From Owenia fusiformis (Eukaryota > Annelida > Polychaeta > Sabellida > Oweniidae), in assembly GCA_903813345.2 (NCBI GenBank), contig CAIIXF020000012.1, positions 18,111,520 through 18,175,519 on the forward strand: DNA of 64,000 nt, given 5' to 3'. Within the stretch, counting starts at the first letter, position 1. Every line of letters starts with the position of its first letter. The translations under genes and the position numbers were made by a program. Below are positions 1 through 13,300 of this stretch, in pieces. Below the pieces are notes generated by a model. It was given only the letters and a program-made list of their open reading frames with translations. It made no database searches and was not told where the DNA came from.

Positions 1-850
1 CAATGTCGGCGATACCTGTGAGATGGTGTAGTGTCTGGGCTAGTAAATAATGTTTTGGTATCTTGAATGATCCATTTGAAGTTGCGAGACAAATTTCAAT
101 AGAATGCACCAGCCGCTGTTGTTTCTCATTTAATGTCTTGTTCTCATTACCCTGGAGGAGATTCATTAAAAAGTCCTTAGGAACATTTGGTATGAATTTG
201 TACATTTTATTTGCAAGTTCTGATGTTCTTTGGGGCCAATTGAATGAGGGGTATTTTGTTTTGGCATTTAATATGATGTGTCTTAGATGCGACCTAGCAC
301 TGATCAATAGATCTTGTTCTGAATTGATATTCTTATGAAAAGCCTCTGTAATAGATTTTTCGGAGATGCCCCTTAAATTGCCAAATACAAGTTCATTTTT
401 CAATGAAGATTCTTTTGGACTAAAGAAATTGAGTTTATTCCCAAAATGAATACTAAGCCCACCTTTAAAGTTATCTAACCTTCTGTACTTTGGTGTAGGT
501 TTGGTTGGATTATGTCCACTCATATGTGTTTGGAACATATTGCGAAGAGAGTCTAATGTAACAATTATGGGACCACCGGTCAACACCATTTCTTCTATAT
601 ATTTGCAAATAAATGTGAATGATGAATTAATTACTTTATCACATGTATTTGTGTTTTGGCGTTTACTGGCCAGGTAATATTTTCTGCATGAATTATGGTA
701 CATTGCTTCTGCAGAAACTATGCAACGTCCACCTATTTTTGCATGCAGGGTCCAGTCTTTTTCAATGACTGCATTCAATATAGACTTCGATGCAGTATCA
801 GTTTGACATTTTGCTAGAGTTTCTCTTGTATTTCCCTTTTGATATTTCTT
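1..850 (-). pseudogene. Transposon-type ORF fragment, runs off left edge
   Basis: The minus strand is open for about 283 codons from 850 to the window edge, with no intron needed. It begins after an in-frame TAA at 851-853, which is preceded by FCDK, so the stop appears to interrupt a Cys-rich start. Visible motifs are GNTRETLAKCQTDTAS, IVSAEAMYHNSCRKYY (a Cys/His pattern) and, at the edge, LLAQTLHHLTGIADI. From memory, this combination recurs in uncharacterised, often multicopy proteins of marine invertebrates that I take to be mobile-element derived. The superfamily is not resolved. The stop and lack of an obvious start suggest a decayed copy, or an exon of a larger ORF continuing left. It lies antisense to the large gene, probably within one of its upstream introns. 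Confidence 0.5.
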
Positions 851-853
851 TTA

Positions 854-3242
854 TTTATCACAAAACGGGTACAATTGCTATAGAAGGCTGAATGTGTTAA
901 GATCTATCAATATAAGAACACAGAGTAGTTTCTGTTTATTAATTAACCATGAGTTGATATCATTGACTAATAGATGATTTCAGTCATGTTTTCTTAAAAC
1001 CAACTCCTATAATATGTTTTCAAAGTCAACTTTTTATTGATTGGTACAACCTGGAACTATGTGTAGATTTACTAGTATCCAATTGTTTATACTTCTTTAT
1101 AAGTAAGTTGTGTTTCCATGGCAATCATTTCACCAAGCATGATCAGACTTGCTATATCAACTAACTATATATACATGCATACTCTCTGAAAGTATGAATG
1201 TGATTGGAGGTACATAACATGAATTACTCAAGATAGTTACTTAAAAGTGCCACGCCCACTTTTGAGCAATCTGAATGATAGTGACCAAATAGAGTTATGG
1301 ACTAGAGTCACAGATATCATTCAATTAATCATTTTAATCATGTTATTTTACTGAAAACTCCTTAAATATGTTTTTAAAGTCAACTTCATGCTGATTGGTG
1401 CAATCCGAAGAGATTACCAGTTGTTTACCTTTTAAAGAACTGGTGGATTTATTCGAAATATTTATTATTTTGGGAATTTGTTATATATAGATACATACTT
1501 CCTAAAAATATAAATTTGATTGGAGATATATAACATAAATTATTGATGCTTATCGTATTACCCCCTCATAAAAGTAGCAAGGGGGGTATAAATGGCAATT
1601 ATTCAAAGAGGCTGAAAAACTAGACCCTATTATTTTCAAAATCAATGGCAAATGATAAACTACAAATAATTAACATAATTACAAAAATGCAATAGTGTGA
1701 GTAAAAAAGTGGTCCGAGCTCATCCACTAAATCCATGCATTCTCAAAATTCACTTGAGGTGATATTTTTGCTTGGAAATGGATTGATAAGTGAATTTTAC
1801 ATTGATATTGGACATTTTGACATAGTGTCTTAAATTCACATAGACAAATAAAATGATATCAATCTTTTACATATTCATAACACTAGCAGAAGTGCACCAC
1901 CGGCATGAGTAAAGTTTTCAAAGTATTCGTTTGGCTCATCTATTGCTGAGAAATTACTTGTCAAATTGCTTCCCATTTTTGGTACAAATGACTATGAAGT
2001 TCTCATTGCATTGCTCCGGTATGGGATCTTTCGACATGCTATCTTAAATTTCTTAGTACTAACATAACATTTACTTGATCTAATGATCTTTTTATATTTT
2101 TGTACCTTGCTTACAATACTCTTGGGCTACTTTGTACAAAGGATTGTTATCGATATGGTGAACTGAATTCAACATTGTTTTTCTCTCAAACCAATTATTG
2201 AAAACATTCTGTAAAAAACACGGTCCTTCATGTAATGATCACTGATTGACAACAATTTAATGCCAAGATAAGTCATATACATCTTATATTATTGTTTTTG
2301 TGAACAATTTTTTTACTGCAGTTTTTTGTTCCTTTCTTCCAATTCTTGAGAATGAAAGATCTTTCTGAACGTTGTCATAACAAAATAGCATATACAACAT
2401 TTTCTTAGACCTCTCAATATTACAGTTATACAAAGGAAGGTTTGGTTCATTTAACAAAAAGTATTCAAAAAATTAAAACAAAAACCCCCATTTTTTCAAG
2501 TGAACCAACTTACCTTTGTACAATTACAAAATTGAGAGACCTAAACACGTTGTGTATATGGCGTTTTGTTCCAATGGGGTTCAGATAGATGTTTCATTTC
2601 ATTCCGAACATATTATACCAAGAAAAAAAATTCTGATGGGTTTTCTAAAACAATATAGAGAAAAGTATATATTTCTTTCAAATCAAATTGTTATCATTCA
2701 AAAGATGATCATTAAACTGATGATGACTGGTTTAAGAGAAACATGTGTCCAATTCAGTTCGCCATATTGATACCAATCCTTTCAGTGCCGAGAAAATGAG
2801 AACCATTACAAAATATATCTTTGAGTGCATAGTCAGAATAACTCCACCCAGTATGTTTCAGTTTGCCTCAAGAGACAAGGCTGGCATTTGGAGCATGGCC
2901 ATTAATTTATGACCATTTTGAATAGAACAATGAATCTTGATAAAGTGAAAAACGTTGAACAAGGTTTAATTGTGCCAAATATAAACCTATGCTGAATGGC
3001 AGTAATATTAACATTTGTTTGGGTTACCCTTTTTGGCTCACCCTGTATATGTATTTTTAACAAATCACACTGTACCTTTATTACATCATTTCCAAGAAGT
3101 AGTGAAATATTGTGAGAGCCATCTTTTTATATGACTGGTAATCAGCATTGGTGTTACAGTTTGAACAAACTATTGGATGTTTGTTACCATTTGTAATACG
3201 GTCTTTCGTTTAAGTGTGACATTGACATTTATTTATTTTCAG
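854..3242 (+). other. Non-coding: upstream intron of the large gene
   Basis: No exon resembling the three missing vWA exons (MIDAS, VGLVVYSG-like, GDGA-like) is visible here, so the gene's preceding exon must lie left of the window. The stretch is AT-rich and contains the inverted-repeat structure listed at 2135-2790. Near 3030-3050 is TTTTGGCTCACCCTGTATA, resembling one end of a mariner-type element. The 84-codon open frame around 2516-2770 lies in one arm of the inverted repeat and is not supported as a gene. Confidence 0.5.
2135..2790. mobile_element. Degenerate foldback (long inverted repeat)
   Basis: The sequence folds back around a centre near 2475. GGATTGTTATCGATATGGTG (from about 2151) pairs imperfectly with the complement of the stretch near 2755-2780. 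The middle of the arms (GAATGAAAGATC..., TTCTTAGACCTCTC) pairs with GAGAGACCTAAAC and what follows to about 2610. The arms are roughly 300 bp and clearly diverged. I see no transposase, so it is most simply an old non-autonomous foldback element. The exact outer ends are uncertain. Confidence 0.5.
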
Positions 3243-3458
3243 CATTCTTTGTCATGAGAACTTATAACAATGAATCAGATACTGAGAATGTCAGAGGAAA
3301 GGCATTCCTCAAGGACCAGATGACTGCTGGAAGGGGTAACGGTCTCATAGATTTTGAAGATAGTGATGTAACGAAATTTGATACACTAACAGACATGATC
3401 ATTGAATCATTAAGCCCTAAATGGAAGGATTGGGAGGCGGAGACAGGAGAAAAATGTG
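3243..3458 (+). CDS. vWA module 0, C-terminal exon (partial)
   Basis: This single exon (acceptor AG 3241-3242, donor gtaagt at 3459) encodes FFVMRTYNNESDTENVRGKA to TGEKCG. It aligns with the last exon of the two complete vWA modules downstream (FFALETA...KCG) and has the same phases, but it is 216 nt rather than 240 and strongly diverged. The MIDAS and central exons of this domain are not in the window. Confidence 0.75.
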
Positions 3459-6400
3459 GTAAGTCGAGATGTTTATTCTTCAGACATTTGAGTGGTAGAT
3501 GATCTCTGCTTTCACAATTACACTGTATGGCAGTAGTGATTGAACCTATATTTCAGTGAGGCTACAATTGTAGGATAATGATTGGAATCATATTTCAGTG
3601 AGGCCACATGATTGTTAATGAACAAACACATATTTCAGTGAGGCCACATGATTGTTAATGATCAAACTCATATTTCAGTGAGGCCACATGTTTGACAATG
3701 ATTAAACTCATATGTCATTGAGGCCACATCAATAATAATGATCAAACTCATATTTCAGTGAGGCTACATGTTTGACAATGATTAAACTCATATGTCAGTG
3801 AGGCCACATCAATAATAATGATCAAACTCATATTTCAGTGAGGCCACATGTTTGACAATGATTAAACTCATATGTCATTGAGGCCACATCAATAATAATG
3901 ATCAAACTCATATTTCAGTGAGGCCACATGTTTGACAATGATTAAACTCATATGTCAGTGAGGCCACATCAATAATAATGATCAAACTCATATTTCAGTG
4001 AGGCCACATGTTTGACAATGATTAAACTCATATGTCATTGAGGCCACATCAATAATAATGATCAAACTCATATTTCAGTGAGGCCACATGTTTGACAATG
4101 ATTAAACTCATATGTCAGTGAGGCCACATCAATAATAATGATCAAACTCATATTTCAGTGAGGCCACATGTTTGACAATGATTAAACTCATATGTCATTG
4201 AGGCCACATCAATAATAATGATCAAACTCATATTTCAGTGAGGCCACATGTTTGACAATGATTAAACTCATATGTCAGTGAGGCCACATCAATAATAATG
4301 ATCAAACTCATATTTCAGTGAGGCCACATGTTTGACAATGATTAAACTCATATGTCAGTGAGGCCACATCAATAATAATGATCAAACTCATATTTCAGTG
4401 AGGCCACATGTTTGACAATGATTAAACTCATATGTCAGTGAGGCCACATCAATAATAATGATCAAACTCATATTTCAGTGAGGCCACATGTTTGACAATG
4501 ATTAAACTCATATGTCAGTGAGGCCACATCAATAATAATGATCAAACTCATATTTCAGTGAGGCCACATGTTTGACAATGATTAAACTCATATGTCAGTG
4601 AGGCCACATCAATAATAATGATCAAACTCATATTTCAGTGAGGCCACATGTTTGACAATGATTAAACTCATATGTCAGTGAGGCCACATCAATAATAATG
4701 ATCAAACTCAGATTTCAGTGAGGCTACATGTTTGACAATGATTAAACTCATATGTCAGTGAGGCCACATCAATAATAATGATCAAACTCAGATTTCAGTG
4801 AGGTCACATGTATGATAACGTTAAAGTCATATTTCAGTAAGGCAATGCACAAGTATATGATATTGTTTGAACTTATATTTCAGTGAGGCCACCACCAAGA
4901 CCAAAACCAGACATTGGAGGTTTAGATGAGAGCCTTCCAGCAGGTAAAATAGATGCAAACTTTATAAAAGAAAGTTTAAAAAGAGCATGGAGGATATTTA
5001 GATCAAGGAACACACAAATCATATTATCAATATCAATTATCGGGTATTATTTTGTATATTGGTTTTATCGGTTAATTCTACAGTATTTGTTGATTTTCTA
5101 GTTTTCACTTTCATGCTTTTTATTAACTGAATAAAAATCCATATTAAACATAATTAAAAGTTGATTATGACTTTTAATTATTAACGTTAGTGGAATTAGG
5201 TTATATGTGTATATATATCCTAGATTTTTTAAAATAAATTAATCACCTAGTAGTCTTATTCTTTTCATTTCAGCTTGTGGCATTGACCTTGTTATAATGA
5301 TGGATTCAAGTACCACTGTGTCTGAAGAGACCAGAGCTACTGCTGCTCAGGGTATAGAGAACATTATAAAGAAATTAGGCTTGAAAAAGGTAACACTATT
5401 CATTTGAATAAGGGCTGCCTGCTCCAGATTTTTGTAGTTAACCTCATTATCATCATTGATGATGGTTTTCTGTTATATGTTGACTCACAGGAATGACCAT
5501 GTACAAAAATTGGCATCAAAAAGCAAATATGGGACAGATTGCCCCTAGCCATTTATTCTGGAACTTCATTGGCTTATTCATGTTCTGGTGTAGATCTACA
5601 TGTAAATGAGGTGATTCCCTGACTAGGTCCCGTAAGACTGAGTTATGTCATATGACCAGAACACAAGATTTTTGATAAATGGAAAGCATACATGTAGTAC
5701 TGCAATACAAGTCATTTTTAAACCATGATTATGGTTGAAATTGTAGAATGCTCTTTGCTTGTATCACATCAATGATGGAATATTGTCATCATGATGGCTT
5801 ATTCATCATTGTCATCACAGTCAAGGTGAAATCCAATTTTGTTGTCACCCTGATTACATGAAAACTGCTCTTATTTGCACAGATGTTACAGGGTTAGATT
5901 ATTTAAATATTCCAGTTTATTTCGATCAATCATCAAATGTGTACATAAGAAAAATTGCCAAGGTTATTAGATAACATTAGCGGCAATTGTAAGGGTTAGA
6001 TGGTATCAATTTCAAGAGCTGTCAACTGCCAGGTGGCCATTTTGAATTCTGATGTCAATTATGGATTTTTATTGTCATCAGTATTCCAGAAAAATGCTAA
6101 TTGAATTATATATTTTTGTACATACATATTTCGAGACCTAAATTAGAGATGTTTTAAATTTAACTTATTTCCAAATACGTTTAATAGTATCAGCATGCAA
6201 ATGGTTTGAATAAACAGAACAATGAAAATATTGACCTACACAGAGGAATGATCCTGTTCAATTTCAGGTTGGCTTAGTGGTATACAGTGGTGCAGTCATG
6301 AATGAGATCACATTTGAAGATTCTTCAGGCACTGGTATAGCCGCAGCACTAACATCAGTTAAAGAGACATTGGCACTTCAGGGAGCTAATTATAAAAGTA

Positions 6401-7319
6401 TGATTTCACCCACCAGTCAAGCAAAGTAAGACTCATTGCATATCATTAAGGCATATAAGTTGGTGTAGGAATACATGTGTATAAAAGCTGAAGTGTCTTA
6501 ACATTTTCCGTTTCATCTGTTTACTTGTTCAAATATCAGTTGCCAAATTTTTTATATGCTCTTGGCCTCTTGGTATTGGTATGGGAGAATCAGGGACCTG
6601 CTCAATTTGAAATGGCTACTTTTTTAATGTACATGTAGTATGAATGGCCCTTTACAAACTTTGGTCATTAAATCAATAATGTTACTAAATTATTGGTTAA
6701 CAATCTCGATTTAAGAAAGGAATTTTGAAATGACTTTTCAAGTCTTGAATGGCAGTTTTTGCTTTAACTCAAATACTGTTTTATAGATTTATATAAATAT
6801 CTAGATATACATAATACTGAAACATGCTGGAAGTCTACGACACAGGTTTTAAAGATCATGCATTTGTTAAAAGGCCATTCAGTTCAAAATGAAGGAAAAT
6901 TATCTCTGACCTTCAAAATGTTCATTATTCTTTTATAGTGCCATGCTTGAGGCATTAAATAAAAATGAGATGGATTACTATCGAGCCCCAAGTATAATTC
7001 TCAATATAGGAGATGGAGCAGTCAATGCAAGAAAGAAGGGAAAAACATTTGGTGCATTTAATCAAGCAAAGGACAATTCAGCTAGTAAGTCAATAAAGAA
7101 CAATACTGTATGTGAGTCAATAAGGGATATTGAATCTGTATGTGAGTCAATGGGGGATTTTTAGATAGTACTGTTAATGAAGCTGTAGTGTTCTGGGTAC
7201 ATGCGCTCTGTGAGAGGCAAAAGTAAAAGGAACAAAACTAAATAAGTTTTTAGTTGGCTATAATGATGTCATTTTTATTATTAGCTCACATGGTGAGCTT
7301 TTGCAATCACTCACTTGTC

Positions 7320-7350
<31 letters not shown>

Positions 7351-10300
7351 CCGTCAACAATAGTGGCACGTTTTAAAACCTCTGTCGATAGGATTCCTGT
7401 TTTAAGTTATTTCTGTTCAACATAAATACAGAAAACTCCCCTATGACTCCTGGTTCAAAAGCTCGCCTATTTTCAAAATGGCCGCCATTTTGTCTTGCGA
7501 AATTCACTTTTGACTAGCACGTTTTAAAACCTCTGTCGATAGGATTCCTGTTTTAAGTTATTTCTGTTCAACATCAATACAGAAAACTCCCCTATGACTC
7601 CTGGCTCAAAAGCTCGTCTATTTTCAAAATGGCTGCCACTTTTGACCTATTTCCTAGCTTTACAAATAATTTCAAGTGTCCTACATTGTAAAAATCCATG
7701 TCAATGTAAAGAGTAGATGTATGAAATAATTTTGTTACGAGAAATCAGCAAAAAATTATATCCATTTTTTTATTTTCAGCCATTTTAGTTAACATTGATT
7801 TGTCCATCTGTCTCGCAAAATCCACTTTTGGACCATTTGCCTTAAACCCTCTGTCGATAGGATTCCTGTTTTAAGTTAATTTTGTTCAACATCAATACAA
7901 AATACTCTCCTATGATTCTTGGTTCAAAAGCTCGCCTATTTTCAATTCAAAATGGTCACCATTCTTGTCTCGCGAAATTCACTTTTGGCCCATTTCCTAG
8001 CTTTACAAATAATTTCAGCTGTCCTGCATTGTAAAAAGCCATGTCACTGTAAAGAGAAGTTGTATGAAATAATTTTGTTACAAAAAATCGGCAAAATATT
8101 ATATCAGTTTTATTTAACATTCAGCCATTTTAGTTAACATTGATTAGTCCATCTGTCTCTCAGTCAGTCCAAAAAAGTGGCTATTTTAAACCTCTGTCAA
8201 CACTTTTTAAATCCTCTGTAGATAGGATTCCCATTTAAAATAATTTTGTTCAACATCAATAAAGAAAAAAACCTGTGACTCCTGCTTCAAAATCTCGCTT
8301 AATTTCAAAATGGCCACCCTTTTTGTCTCGGGAAATTACTTTTGGCCCATTTCCTAGCTTTACAAATAAATTCAGGTGTCCTGCATTGTAAAAAGCCATG
8401 TCTTTGTAAAGAGTAGTTGTATGAAATAATTTTGTCACAAAAAATCTGCAAAAAATAATACCCGTCTTTTTTATTTTCACTTTTGAGCAACACCATGTGA
8501 GCCCAGTACCCACGGTACTAATTTTATTATAAATTACACAATGTTATGGAACAATACTTTTTGCCGATAGGGCTAACATTCCCCGATAGCTGACTACGGC
8601 AGCGAGCCAAACCAAGTATGTGAGTCGATGGGGGATGTTGAGTTAATAATATAATATCTACATTTGCATCCCCATGCTAAGTCAATGACACCCTCGCTAA
8701 AATCCTCATTTTCTCAGAAAGGCATTTGACTGAGTCTCAACAAGTAGATCCATGTGGGAAAGTATTGCTAGAATCCATTTTCAATAGTAAGAATAGGGGT
8801 TCTTAACAAGACATTGAGCTAGCTTTTTAGAACTTTTTGTTGGTCCAAATTGAAGAATGTCCAGTTTTGATTAATTTATGTAAATCATTTATTTCAGCAT
8901 TTTTTGCTCTGGAAACTGCCAATGTGAATGACCCTGAAAATATATTCGGCCACACTGTGCTAGAAACTATGGTGGAAGAACTGGATGAAAATGAAGTAAA
9001 TAAAGGGAAAGACAGGCTAGTGGATGGAAAAGATAATGATTTGGCTAGTTATAATGAAATAGCTGATAAAATGTTGAACTATGTCATTGGTGTTTGGGAA
9101 TCAGACCCAAATGCATTAAATGCTTTTTCAAAATGTGGTAAGTATGATAGCATACATGTACATATGATTGTTTTAAGGTCAAGGTGCACATTGATGAAAT
9201 TCAATGGCCATGTGCTATTTTCAGAAAAACATAACTCATTCCACACATCATCTACATCTTTCATTTTTGCACAAAAGATGCACTAGTGTACCTAGACTAT
9301 TAATTGAGGGTTGATGATTCTTCAGAATGTTTGCAAAATTAGAATATTATAAATTTATACATGTTAATCTTATTGGAATTTACGGAAAGTTCACACTTTA
9401 GCTTTGTAGTTGATGCCCAAAAGGGAAAGAACAAATGCTTTCTTCTCTGTTTCAGAACCACCTGCTCCAAATCAGGATGATGAGTTAAGTGAGTGGACAT
9501 TAAATAAGTTTATTTTGTGTCAACACTGCATAAATTTGTTTTTTAGCAAACAAAGTTTTTGATAAAAAACAACAAACTATTACCACTAAAAAAAAGTTGG
9601 CAAAGTAATGTTATGATTACAAAAGTATTATTTCAAAAATAGTAAACATTACAAATTTGCAATAATATTTTATCTTTAGTCCCTGAGTATTCAGAATGGT
9701 TTGAAGGAGAACCATGTCCAGTAACTTGTGGTGGAGGACAAAAGCAAGAAATACGATTCTGTCAGAATTGCCCAAGTCTTGATGTAAGTGAAACACGAAC
9801 AGTGGATTGTAACACAGATCCTTGCCCAACATGTAAGTTTTCTTTCTTTATTTTATGCATTTCTTATTATACTGTAGTCACAACTGTATGGCAGCCGTAG
9901 CTTCCCAAAATCGAGAGAAATATGCAGCATAAAATGTAGGGATAAGTAGTATGATGTGGATTTTCAAAATTGGTTTTGTGAAGTTATGACCGCCTAGCTA
10001 GAGAAAATGTCTCTGAGGTTTTACCAACAGCATCGACAGTGGTCCCCTTTTTGATAATAGGGAAGTTAAGCTACACATTTTGAAAATAACTTGTATGTGA
10101 AAACATAGCATAGGGACTAGTTCTCCACTTTGTTGTATGTGAATATGTAGCATGGGGACCAGTTCTCCGCTTTGTTGTATGTGAATGTGTAGCATAGGGA
10201 CTAGTTCTCCGCTTTGTTGTATGCGAATATGTAGCTTGGGGACCAGTTCTCCGCCTTGTTGTATGTGAATATGTAGCATGGGGACCAGTTCTCCGCTTTG

Positions 10301-13300
10301 TTGTATGTGAATATGTAGCATGGGGACCAGTTCTCCGCTTTGTTGTATGTGAATGTGTAGCATAGGGACTAGTTCTCCGCTTTGTTGTATATATTCTAAA
10401 GGTAAAAAGAACATAGTTTAAATGGGTTCTTGGAAAACATCAATTGAGGGGAACAGTAGTCCCTGGGGGTTTTACATTCATACAGCTTATCCTCCTTTGA
10501 TTCCACAGGATGGGCTGGCTTCTTTCATGACTAGGAAATGTACCTCAATCAAATGACATCAAAGGTTTTTGTAAACATATGGAACAATATTTTGTATAAT
10601 GTTTATGATAATGATCAAATCACCAAGGATAATATTAGACAAACACTCAATGAAACCTGAACCTGAAGAAGGTAACACCAAAACAGAACATCAAAAAGAA
10701 ATGCAAAACCAAACAGCTTTTAATGAGTATCATTATATTACAGTGCCAACTACGCCTAGACCTAAGCCAACCACTGTAGCATTGGATGACACTCCTCCAG
10801 CAGGTAAACCACCCACCTTTCCATTCTTTTTATAAAGTAATTCTTATTTAGAGTAGATTAAAATAGATATACAAAGGCTGATCCAGAAGTTCTGATAAAA
10901 TGCTGTATCTTTTTCTTAAGTGAATGAAATCACTTGAAATTTTTTTACAATCTACATATTTATATGCCTATACAGCAGGGAATTTTCAGAATGATTAATT
11001 GATAGGACTTTCTGTAATTACATTTTTCCTATCCCGTGGTATATACAGGTACTTTTATTGTATCCTCATACAAATTTGTGCCTCGGAAAATTGCAGCCAT
11101 TTACACTTCATCATTGCATCATCAATCATATGCACTTGATAAATTTCATAAATGGGTTACATATTGAATGAAATTACTAGATAGAACATGTGACATGTTT
11201 GTGATTGCAGCTTGCAGCATTGACCTTGCTATTATATATTGAATGAAATTACTAGATAGAACATGTGACATGTTTGTGATTGCAGCTTGCAGCATTGACC
11301 TCGCTATTATATATTGAATGAAATTACTAGATAGAACATGTGACATGTTTGTGATTGCAGCTTGCAGCATTGACCTTGCTATTATATATTGAATGAAATT
11401 ACTAGATAGAACATGTGACATGTTTGTGATTGCAGCTTGCAGCATTGACCTTGCTATTATATATTGAATGAAATTACTAGATAGAACATGTGACATGTAT
11501 GTGATTGCAGCTTGCAGCATTGACCTTGCTATTATGGTTGATGCCAGTCAAACTGTGTCTGAACAGTCCAAAGCTGTAATTGTTGAAGGTGTTGAGAGGA
11601 TTGTAAAGAGATTAAATCTGGAAAAGGTAATTACTTTACAGTATGACAGGCCTGTAGCCAGGGGTAGGGGGGTTAGATGGGTTTGAGCGAACTCCCCGTG
11701 GCCAAAAAATCATGCAGTTTTTCACCATTTTGAGCACTTTTAAGTGATTTTGGCCAAAATTTGTATTTATATAAATATATTGTACTCTACATTGTATTTC
11801 TATAAATACATTGTACTCTACATCGTATTTCTATAAATACATTGTACTCTACATTGTATTTCTAAAAATACATTGTACTCTACATTGTATTTCTAAAAAT
11901 ACATTGTACTCTACATTGTATTTCTATAAATACATTGTACTCCGCATTTTACTTCTATAAATACATTGTACCTTACATTGTATTTATTTTACTTCTGTTA
12001 CTCCAAATTTAGAATTGCCAGCTTAATGTGAAATAAACTGAACTAGTAATAATATTTTTTTCAGGTTGGTTTAGTTGTGTACAGTGGTGATATAATGGAG
12101 AAGGTCACATTTGAAAACTCTGCAGATACCAGTGTAGATGAAGCACTTAAAGCATTTGAAGCAGCAATGGCACTTGAGGGTGCTGGCTATAAAAATATGA
12201 TCCTACCCACTAACAAATCACAGTAAGGCTCCTGTAACAGTGCTACATTATATCATTGACAATAATTTTTGGCTTATTAAGAGCTGTATCTTAGATAGCA
12301 ACTTTCCAAAATGAATTACCAAATGTTATTGATATTGCCCCAGTGATCTTTGCCATTCGCTACATCATACCTGTAGTGCAGTCATTTCTAGCATTTATTA
12401 TTTTGTAAATTTATTTTTCAGTACCATGCATTTAGAATTATCTAAGAATGAGATGGATTACTACAGAGCCCCAAGTATAATTCTCAATATTGGAGATGGA
12501 GCAATTAATGCTAAAAAGAGAGGAAAAACATTTGGTGCTTTTAATCAAGCAAAGGACGATTCAATAAGTAAGTCATGAGTAAATATAAATACTTTGTGTC
12601 ATGCTGGTAAACAATACTGTATAAGTGATAATTTTGCCTAATCATTTGATTTGCCTATTGCCTAATTTTTGCCAGGTTCGGGAAACTAAATGTCAGAAAT
12701 ATTGTCTTCGATTTCTTGTCATTAGGAAAATGATAAAATGACCATTCGGTAAATTAACCACTAGGATTAAATACCACTCAGGGGCGGATCTGGGAACCAA
12801 CAAGGGGGGGGGGGGGCAAAACTTCTGGTCTGAGGAAAAAAAATTTGGGCCCCTAAAACCAAAAAGTGGGCCCATTTTCTTCAAAATTTGGCCTGAAATT
12901 TAAAAATAAGGCCTTACAAGGCCCATTTATGACCAAAAAGGTCCACTTTTTCAAGGCCTGTTTTGGCTCAAAATATTTTTGGGCCTAATTTTTTTTTCTG
13001 GGCCCCTCCCAGATCCGCCAGTGCCACTTACCTGTATACAGTGATCCAAATGGAAGCACATATTTCATTAAAAGTGAGGTAAAAAAAGTCTGATTTTGTT
13101 AATCATTTATTTCAGCATTCTTTGCTCTGGAAACAGCCAATATGAAAGACCCAGAGAATGCATTTGGCCACACTGTGCTAGAATCTATGGTGGAAGAACT
13201 TGATGAAAATGAACAAAATAAAGGGAAATACAGGCTAGTGGATGCAAAAGATGATGATTTGGCTAGTTATGAAGAAATGGCTGATAAAATCATGAAATAC

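Noticed and set aside
2516-2770. 84-codon ORF
   Set aside because: Lies in one arm of a diverged inverted repeat, with no recognisable motif.
8837-9286. 149-codon ORF taken as an independent gene
   Set aside because: Only 8898-9137 is coding (last exon of vWA module 1). The rest is intron read-through.
9998-10414. 138-codon minus-strand repeat ORF
   Set aside because: Product of the 42-bp minisatellite; no other coding signal.
11146-11520. 124-codon minus-strand ORF over the 75-bp array
   Set aside because: 75 is a multiple of three, so the frame stays open by chance. The true coding content is the + strand exon start.
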